DNA of 64,000 bases from Centroberyx gerrardi (Eukaryota > Chordata > Actinopteri > Beryciformes > Berycidae). Shown piece after piece: positions 35,101 to 45,712 of this stretch (within the stretch, counting starts at the first letter, position 1; every line of letters starts with the position of its first letter). A program made the translations under genes and the position numbers. The stretch is from positions 11,496,354 through 11,560,353 of the forward strand of contig NC_136000.1 of the NCBI RefSeq assembly GCF_048128805.1. The letters run 5' to 3'. The notes below the pieces were generated by a model. That model worked only from the letters and a program-made list of their open reading frames with translations. It was not told where the DNA came from and did not search any database.

Positions 35101-38100
35101 ACCGCACAGTGGACTGACCTGAACCTCACACTCAATTGATAAGCCAGGAGCCCCAGCACACACACAGAAGGGTCAGGTAAAGTGTGCTTGTCCGGGGGGC
35201 AGGTTATTCACTGAAGCGCAGGACCCCATCGCCACAAAGTGGAACAAATTATTAATGCTTGTCCTCATGAATCATTGATGCAGATCTACATTTTATTTCC
35301 CAAAGTTGGAAATATAAGAGGAGGAGAGATGAGGTCTCCCAACAATGAAGCCTAGTGAGAGAGAGTGTGGTCTCTTAATTCCTCACCTGATTTATCTAGA
35401 GAGATTAAAGCCCAGTCAACTGGAACAAGTGCAATTGCTCGTTAAACCTCTACAAATCTGCCCTGCCTATAGCCCGTTCAAAATTACTCTCCTTCCAATC
35501 AATTAAATCAATACCAAACAACTCCAGTCTTCAATTAAATCAATAGCCTAGTCTATTGGAAAAGGAGCTATTGTCAGTGAGGTTACTGGTAAATATTGAA
35601 CCAGGTTGATAAATGAGTGTAGCAGGCTGCACATACAGGCCTACGTCTGCTCGCTGGAGGACCATCAATCAGCTAGACATTTCAAATAAAGTGTGGTCTG
35701 ACAGCTCAGCTCTCAAACCCCAGTCCCCAGTCATGCTGTTACTGGCATTGACTGCAGTTGAGTGAGTTTGGTTTTGCGTGACAGTGGAAAAGCTTGTGTC
35801 CCTGTTCCTGCTTCTCTGCCGTCTGTGCCTCTCTCTCCTTGGTCAGTGACGCTAGCCAGTTCCCATACAGAGCGGACCATCTGTCTGTTTCTCTTTAGTG
35901 CTTCTCAAAAAAAAAACCCCCACCACATTTCATAACTACAGCCTGCCCAGCCACTTCATGCACAGATATATTTCTCCTCCTCTTTCTTTCATGTTGCATA
36001 GCAGGTGTACATGATAGAAATGCATCCGCTCATAGTACTGCAAGTCGCCTTGGACAAAAGCGTCCACCAAATGGTATGTTATGTCGTACATTAATGTGAT
36101 AGATCCAAAGGCAGGTGTTCTGCATCCACTTCCACATATAATCAACACATTTCGAGAAAGTGCCAGGGGAAATAAGCTTCAGGTTGAGAGATGTCAGGCA
36201 GATAGAGATGAGATTTTTTTATTTATTTATTTTTTTTGGTCGTAGCTTAGATGTGCCACGCCTTATTCTGTCTGTATGAGGCATGTATTATCTCACACTC
36301 CCTTATTAAAGCACACTGTACATTTAAAAGCAATATGGAAGTGGCTTGCATGTCAACGATTTCTGTAAAATGGATCCTATGAAGATGAGGTATGTTGACA
36401 GGAGGAATCGATATGTTCAATCACAAGTCTACACTACACCGAGAAGTGAAATTGGATTCTGGAGAATTTGATCCCCACCATCAACTTGTTGACATTTCTT
36501 CCCTCCTGAAGCTGGCTGTAGTGAGGGATGATAGTCTGAGAGGGAGAGAACAAGGCAAGAGGCAGAGAGAGGGAGATACTTGAAGATGGGGGACGAGGTT
36601 TAAGATACGAGACCCTCATGATGAGAGATAAAGCACCCGCATTGTTGGTGGTGGTGTCTGGGTTAGCCAGCATTGACAGGTGCGATGTTAACCGTTCCTC
36701 TACCCTGTCTTTCAGATGCATCATCCTATCCAGATGAAACCCGCCGACAGTGAGAAAACAAACGGTGAGTGGCATCATTGTAGATGCGGTGTGACACCAG
36801 CCAAAGTGTGTGTCAACATGTGGCGGAGGGAGGATGCACAGCTGATGTCTGCCATGGAAAATTCCGATTCCGTGCGATTTTGCCAAGATCAATGGGGTGA
36901 GGGAGGGTTGAAGGGGGGGAAAACTGGATTGTGTCTCTATTTAACGCCAAGATGAAGGCCTGAGCTGGACTTAGCTCGGGGAATGTGCAGCAATACACAA
37001 TTTCTATATGGTGTCAGGGGTTAGGAGGATTAAGGGCTTTAAAAGGCACCAAGGGGAGCAGAGTAGAGCAGGTACAGAGGATCTGGTGGAGAGCGTAAAT
37101 GGATGATAGAGTAGTCATCTGTCTAGAGAGCTAGAGACTGAGGGAAACAAATGAAGCTGCAAGTTGGAGAGATTTGTAGAACAGGCTGGCACCTTGAGTG
37201 AGAGCCAGAAAATGTGCCAGCATGACAAGGGGAGAGATTGAACAAGAAAAAGAGAGGTGGAAGATTTAGCGCCTGATGCAATCGGCTCCTTCATAGCTCT
37301 ATAATTGTTTGGCTTTCACTTAATTCCTCTTCTATTTTCATCCTATTTTCCAGCGGTGGAAGACAGAAAACTCTTCATCGGAATGGTTTCAAAGAAATAC
37401 GGGGAGAATGAGGTCAGAATGATGTTCTCGTCTTTCGGACAGATCGAGGAGTGCCGAATTCTGCGGGGACCAGATGGCCTTAGCAGAGGTGGGTGTGCTC
37501 TCAACATGGCCACAGTAGTCCTAGCCTCACAACCACCACCTTCGGCGTAGCCCAATACACATTCTCATAAAGTATTTATACGGACCTGCCTACTTTCCCT
37601 TTATTTCAACACCCCCCCCCCCCCCCCCCCCACGACCCATTCAAGTGCTATTCACCTCCGATGGCGCCCACTTCCCATTCCACCCCCATAGTCTATCCTC
37701 CCGTCACAGTGACACTCACCTCCACATCTCGGTGTGAAGGGCCACTGCGCTTGCCGTCCGGAACAATGGGCCGTCGCCTTGGCAACCGCTGGCTGCTGGT
37801 GTTCGTGGGCTCAGCTGGCAGGCAGCTCAGCTCAGCTCGGCTCAGCTCCGCTCCTCCTTTACCGCCTCCTCCATCACACTCCACAAAGGCTGGAATTAGC
37901 CTGCCGCCGCATCTCCTACCTAGCTTATCTGTGCCGCATAAGACCCCAAAGATAGCAGGCGGCACGGGGCTCGTGTGCTGATGTACACGATAAAACCCGT
38001 AACGGAGATGAACTATCGAAGCAGACCTGAGCAATGGGTTTCTGCGCTCTCTAGTAAATGTATGTGTTGTAATTGCGATTTGAAACGGACCTCACTCCCT

Positions 38101-41100
38101 ACAGTGTTTGTGTAATTACAAATCTATGTATTTTAGTCCACCCAAATCCTTTCAGTGTGTATTTATGTGTGCGTTATATGTCTACATAATCACGTTGACT
38201 GTTTCACCATGACACCACACACATACAATCCTCTCTGGGTGGTGATTTAATCCGTCGATCACTGTGCTCATGTGACGTGTTACTGTTCTCCTTGTTGTGT
38301 TCTTTCTCCATGTGCTAACCAGTGAGGGTGGTTCTGTGTGCTTGGGAGTTGCCATTCTCTGTACAATGTGTTTTTTTGGGGTTCATAACGAGTTGTCCAA
38401 ACCTTTTGTCTTGTTTTGTTTCTTCTTGTCCCTCCCTCCCTCCTCTCCCCTCTCCTATTGTTCCCCCCCTACAGGCTGTGCGTTTGTCACATTTGCTACC
38501 AGGGCAATGGCACAGAATGCAATCAAAACCATGCATCACTCTCAGACTATGGAGGTACTGTACCCCTTAGCACCTATTTCTCATTCCCCCCTCCCCCCTC
38601 ATACATTCTGCTGCCCCCTTGTGTTGGAAAGATGGAGAACCTTGCCAAGCAGAAGGCATCCATTCATCATAGAGCATGAGTCATTTCCAAAGCCACTCTT
38701 GCTAATTACAAAATTACATTGTCGTCTGCAAAATAATTGAATAAAACTTGAAGCATTGCCTCTCACATAGCAGCTGAATCCAGAGCTAACAGGACATGAC
38801 GAGAATTGCTTTCATCTCTTATTTTAGACTGAACTAAATGCATCTCATTTATTGATTCAGATAATACACCACTGAGCCTAGTCGTCTCAGCCTCCCATAA
38901 TAAATCCATATTTTGGACCACAGGGAAAAGAGACCACTCCATTGAATATAGGTTAACAAAGAATTAGCCTAGACTGGAGCAATTGCCCTATTTGATTTCT
39001 TCAAAAACTGGGTCCATGTCCTCGTGTATCCAGTGGAGTCTTTGAGGAAGTGGAGCAGCAGTAATTTGACAGCTAGCAGGTCAGAAGCTCCCCAGTGAAG
39101 CATCCGACCAAGTCTAATTAGGAGCCCAACCAAACATAACACTCATCTTCCCAGATTAAAAGCAGGCCCCAGCGGTGGTGCCACCTATTTCCCCCATATC
39201 ATTACCTCCCCTATTCCCAGCTGCCATGGGAGGTGCTGCTGGTGCAGAAGCCATTTTCCCTGTCCAGCCTGGTCCCTGTCTGCCTCTCAACTCACAAAAC
39301 ACTTGACACCGCATGTCCGTGCGTCCGTGTGTCCGTCTGAACAATATGTGGCTGTCTGTTTGCGAGATTGTGTGCTATGCGGTTTTCTTTCAAATGTCTG
39401 TTTCTTGTTCATGTCTGCTGACATATCCTTGTTTGAATGTCCCTGTTTTAAGTCTTGTCTCCATCTCCTGTCTGCCTGTGTGTGGACTCTATTCAGGTCC
39501 TCCAAGAGCTAAAAAGATTCACTGTCTGCAGCATTGTCCCGTGCTCCTTTTGGAATGTGGCCTGGCTTAGTTATGCATGGCAGTTGTCCTCTGTGTGTTA
39601 GCTTTGATATGAATGCAACAGACATTAAAAAACACTGTCTTGAGGCATAGACGATTTCTCCCTTTTTAAAAAAAGAATCCCCTGCAATGACTGCGTCCTA
39701 GCATTGGTAATGAAAGTATGGATCTATTTGCGTGTGTGCTACTGAACAGGTCTAACCTCTCCCTTCCTCACTGCTCCAGGGCTGTTCCTCCCCCATGGTC
39801 GTGAAGTTTGCCGACACACAGAGAGATAAGGAGCAGCGGCGCCTGCAACAGCAGCTAGCTCAGCAAATTCAGCAGATCAACAGCGCCTCCACCTGGGGCA
39901 ACCTGGCCGGCCTGGGGGCTCTCACACCACAGTACCTGGCCGTAAGTGTTAGCCACATACTCGACCCCATTGGGCTGCATAATTATGTATAATCATATAT
40001 CGCAATTTTAGTTTCCCCAATTAATAATTATTGAGTTTGACTATATGTGAACGTTAAATCTAATGTCATTTAGAACGGCCTCTGTATTCACAATGGCTCA
40101 TATTCTGAGCTGAGATAAGCGTGCAGGGGATTTATCCACAAAATTGTGCAAGTCAGCATTCAGACTTCACCCTTGTCTGTGCACCGAGGCCCTCGCTTGG
40201 CAGCTCTCGAGCAGCTACGCGTGTGAGGCTGAGTTTTCCTAAGAAGAGGTGCAGCGATGGTTCTTTTCTATTACGCCATGTCTTCTCTGGAGAAAAGGTG
40301 GCCGAAGTACAGCGGCCACTATGTGTTTTTGATTAGGCTTGCATTCAATAACCACTATAATGACAACAGCTTCTTTTTATTTAGCTTAATTGTATTCAGT
40401 ATCACCTTTTTAAACCATAAACCGTTTTCAAATTATAGCACATGATATTGAAATCAAATGAAATAAAAACATAGATTAGCCTATTACAGGCCTAATGAAC
40501 AAACATGCACTGATTCAAGTGTATATAATATGCTAATAAATAAAAGGCTGTCATATAAGTGGAAATATGGCACTGGGCTTTTAGGCCTATTTGATCTACA
40601 CTACGTTTCTCTTTAGGCTTATAGATTTTCCAATTTCTCGAAATTAAAGGCAAGTGCTTCTCTCAAAGGGAATGTGACTGGCCTGCTGAGAGCGCCAATC
40701 TGCAAAAATGTACTCATATCAGAAGCCTGGCAACCCAGTAGGCAAGTGCGAGAGAGGGGTAAATATTCATGTTCCCGGGTGGCACGAGTCAGAATACGAG
40801 TATCTTGGCTCATGTAGTTTTTGTCTTGGCTGAGGGACGTAGGTGTATGCCTTGCGTGCGCCAAGTCTGAATCGGAGCCAATGAGCCAACTACAACCAAT
40901 CACAGTTATTGAGTGTGCAACATAAGGTGTACTTGTGTTTACATGTGCCATTCCACGTGACTCAAGCATGCATGGACGTTGCTCTGAACAGTTGAGCTAA
41001 ACCTGTTGCTGGCGAGAGAAATTCATAGCCTTGCATTTCAAGTAGTGAATAGCAAAAACTGATAAGATGGTAGTTTCATCAATCCAAATGTCACTTAAGG

Positions 41101-44100
41101 ATGAACAAATCCTGACAGTAGAGACAACTCCCACCACTGAGTGCGAACAAAAAATTGTTGTAGTGTCCAAAAACGAATAATCATTTGTCATTTGGAAATA
41201 TTTTGATTACAAAGCAGATGGCATCAAACAAGCAGAGATTCTATATAAACTTTGCCTCAAAGTTGTTGCTGCACCTCAAAGTATTTATGACTTTCTATCT
41301 TTTCAGTCCCCTCAAGAATCACCACAAAAATACGCCACAAATTAGATGACTGCATGAAAGCCAAGATTGGTGCAGCATCTTGTCTTCGTCCTTTCCCTGC
41401 CACACACGTCTATAATAGGAACACTAAACAATGAGTCGGCATAATTTTGTTCCCAAATTCATTGAGACCAATAATTGTGATTATAATATTAGGCAAAATA
41501 ATCAAGATTATCAATTTACCCGTCAGTGTGCGGCCCTTACCACCACAAGTCCCTTTTCCTCTTTGATTGTGAAGTCAACATTTCTCTCCTTCTGTCCTCA
41601 ACAGTTGCTCCAGCAGGCTACATCTACCAGTAACCAGAGCAGTTTCAGTGGTATTCAGAGGCTAGGAGGTGAGTTAATCCTTCCAGTCGTCAAGACAGCT
41701 GTCCTCCTATCATCATCCACAAATGAACGAACTGACACTTTTCATATCAACAACCTTGTGACTCAGTGCTCTACGCCCACATAGTTTTACTACTGCCAAA
41801 TCACATTTCTCTTTAATGAGATCATCGGCACATTAATCAATGCTGCTATTCTAGGCCTTCGCAGGCTGCTAAGGACAAACACGCAGCACATCAACATGGC
41901 TATATCAAATTACCAAATTAATGAGGCAGAAGAGGATTTTAACTTGTGGAAAAAATGTGGTATGACTTAAAGCAAGAAACTGCAGTCTCCAGGCTGCATT
42001 ATAATGACAGAGTTAGTGGGGCTGTCACATTTCTTATGTTAAAAATAATTTTGTGTCTTTGGGAAGAAGTCTTACATGATTGGATCTGATGTTTTATTTC
42101 TTGTCCCCCTCAATAATATGGCCTTAGACCAGGCGTGATCTTTGATTTGATCTCGTACAATGTGCGGTCATTTTTTATACAAAGTACAGTTTACACAAAA
42201 GTATCACTTAACAAAATATTGAGAATGTTAGGAGGTAAGTAAAGTAGGTAATGTAATAACAATAATAAAACCATAGGAGACCACACAGAATGAGCTAGTG
42301 CAAGTGCAGTGGTAACTGCACAGCCAGTCCTGTTTACCAAGCATGCATTGCTCAGAGAAATATTTGCGTAGTTTGGCTCTCAAATCAGAAGTCCTTGTTA
42401 GGGAAGCAGACTATTTTCTACAATACAGCCATGTGTTTATTCAAAGGTTGTACCACAGTGATCCTTTCATAAATTGACTTGTAAGCTGCATTGCAGTTTG
42501 ATGTGTTAACTACACACTCTGCTTGCATCGTATCAGTGATGGTGAATTAAGGTGTAATTACACCTGTGAAAAATGTAAAGTGAATTACACTTGAGTTGAC
42601 ATGTAACTGGAGTTTTGAATAAGTTAAAGCTAATTTATTCTGCTAATAGTTTTGTTCAAACCTTTGGGACAAAGTGACAGCTAATGCCCATACCACCAAC
42701 AAACCAGTGTGAAGCTACTATGGACATTCTGCTTGGATTCGTTAGTATAGTCAATTCAAAGAAGCTATCCCCAGCTGAGCTCTAAAAAATCCTGGGAGTT
42801 AACTTTCCAATTGAGGATGTATCAGATGGTAACTTGACCAGCAAGAGCAAATGGGAAGTCCCAAGATTAACTGTGAGAATGATGCATCACGTCCTAAAAG
42901 CATAATGCAGGGTAGGTAGAACAGCTGAGAAAATGTACACGTGTCTTAATTGATGGCACAGTCCATCTCAAACTGTAAAGGTTTGTTATCTGTTCTTGCG
43001 TTCTTGAGAAGTTTGTTCTCTCCAAGACAACTTGGGAAAAACGTTGTCCTCTGCAAGGACACAGGTATGAACTTGGAATTGTTGGATCTGATAATCAGCT
43101 CTAGTGTTTTTCCATTCCCTCTTCAGGTGTGAATCCCCTGCAGCTGCAGAACCTGGCCACGTTAGCTGCTGCTGCGGCTGCAGCCCAGAACACTGGCAGC
43201 CCGTCCTCCACCAACCCCCTGTCTGCAAACGGTGGAGCCCTGGGAGCTCTGGGTAGTCCAGGTAATTTAGCGTTGACATGACGAGTTATGCAGTTTGGCA
43301 TAATACGTACCGTGAGCATGTACATATTTAGCCTCCAGTGTGAATCAAATCCCTAACCCTGCATCATGGTTATTTTAATTTATTTACATTATTTGTTTAT
43401 GGATTTTTTTTTTCTCATTCTCCTTGCTGAGTTTTTTTTTTCTCATTTGATTTCTGTTGCGCAATTCACCCATGTCTTTGGGGAATGTTATATGTGTGTG
43501 CAAATAATCTAAGCCTAAGCCTAAGTGCTCCACCAATTGAGCTACAAAGAACCACATTTAGCAGCTATTATGTTACCTACCAATAGCTCTGCAACCCTCC
43601 TCCATCCACTATTTGCCTAACGGCCCTTGGCCATCCCTCATTTATTTTATGGGAGTTAATCACCCTCATAAAAATTTTTTATGAGAGCCCCCATTCCCCT
43701 TTAATCTGTGTAAATATACATTGGCTCCATCTGTCTGAGTTTAGCATATTGCTGCTACGGTAATGACCTCTCCTCATTAAGGGACAGATTTTTAACTACC
43801 CCCTGACTGCTGTGTCACCCTCTCATAACCATAACAATTTGCGGCAAGGATGCCAAACATTTAGAGTGATATGGAGTGTTGTGAACATGAGAGAGTCACC
43901 CCTGTGGTAACCTGCTTGTCCTTTTTACTGTGCTCCCCAGCAGCTGGTACAACAGTGGGTTCCAGTGCTGCGATGAGCACACTGGCATCTCTGGGCACCC
44001 TGCAGGGTCTCACTGGGACCTCTGTGGGCCTCAACAGCCTCAACGCTCTCACCGGCAGCGTCAGTGGTAAAGAAGCTCCTCCTGAATAGCTGGCTAATAG

Positions 44101-45671
44101 CTAAAAAATGATTTCTAAATATTGTTGTTTTGTTTACACCAACTTCAATTATGGGTCTTTTATTCTGTGTACAGAATAATGTTTAGCTTGACAATACCTA
44201 TCATTTAAATAGACTATATAAATAGAAATAGACACATTTTAAATACTTGGTACCGGAGGTGTGACAAAGTCAACTTTGCTCGAGTCCCAAGTCAGTCTCA
44301 AGTCTTGAGGCACAAGTCTCAAGTCTAAATGTAGAACACCAAGTTAAGTCGGAAACAAATCAAGAGTCCAGTATCAATTTAATATCTTTAAGAAAACAAA
44401 AAATTCCATACTTTTAAATGCAATATCATTTTAATAGTATAAAAGCTTGGTGCATCATATGTTTGACATATATTTGATTTCTACAATCGGTTTCAACTTC
44501 AATAAATTCAATCATTCCATACAAAATCAGAAAACAGAATTTAAATTCAGTTGTCTAGTAGAACAAATCTCATAACTTTCTATCCAAGTTACTTACACAA
44601 ACGCAAGATCTTTTGTCAAGACTTTAGAAGCCTTTTCAAGTCATCAAAGTCAAATCCCAAGTCAAGTCTCAAGTATTCTCTTCATGCATCAAGTCAAGTC
44701 TCAAGCAATTAAAATTGTGACTAGAGTCGAAGTCATGTGACTCGAGTCCCTACCTCTATTTGGTGCAGGTCTTTTATAACCTGCAGAAAATGGTTACGAG
44801 TGTGTAGCAAATCTATTTCTTTGTGTTTTTCAGGTATGGGGGCCATGAATGGAGGCCTGGGAGCCTCTATGGCCAACGGGTCGGCGGCCAGCTCCATGGA
44901 CGCCCTGACCCAGGCCTACTCAGGGATGCAGCAGTACACAGCCTCTGCCCTGCCCTCCCTCTACGGACAGTCTCTCCTGCAGCAGAGCGCTGCTGGCAGC
45001 CAGAAGGAAGGTGAGTCGACCTTCGACACACTGATACACCCTGGACTTGTATTTTAAAATATATGTTTGTTCTGTCTTGGTTTCAATCTTTAATATAATT
45101 TGATGAACCTATTTTGTCTGAACCTATTTAAGTTTTCTAAATAAACTTGCAGATTTGCACTGTCCAGCGCAGAAGAATAGAATTTTCTGTTCCACTACAT
45201 TTGTTTCTCAAACTTGTTTCCCATCTTTTCTCCTTACTGGTGTAGGGCCAGAGGGGGCCAACCTGTTCATCTACCACCTCCCCCAGGAGTTTGGGGACCA
45301 GGACATCCTGCAGATGTTCATGCCTTTTGGAAATGTGGTATCTGCCAAAGTCTTCATCGACAAACAGACCAATCTGAGCAAGTGCTTTGGTATGTGCACC
45401 TCTATCTTGTAGACAACAGGAGCTGACCATGTGAATTATTCTAATAATGATAATAACAAACTGTATTCATATAGAAGTTAACTGAAGGCAGAGTTTACAA
45501 AGTGCTTTTACAAAAAGGCATAAAAACAATAATAGTAAAATAGGAGATAAAGAAATTGGGAAACATTGGCATCATTGGTCTCTGAATGCCTCTTGATGGT
45601 GATTTTATTGATTGATTGTTATGTTCCACCACCATGATACATGGTATGCGGGACATTATGTCGTCATGGTG

Positions 45672-45712
<41 letters not shown>

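Noticed and set aside
36434..36892. 152-codon antisense ORF crossing celf2 exon 4
   Set aside because: Overlaps a true coding exon and intron sequence, low coding character, no family match.
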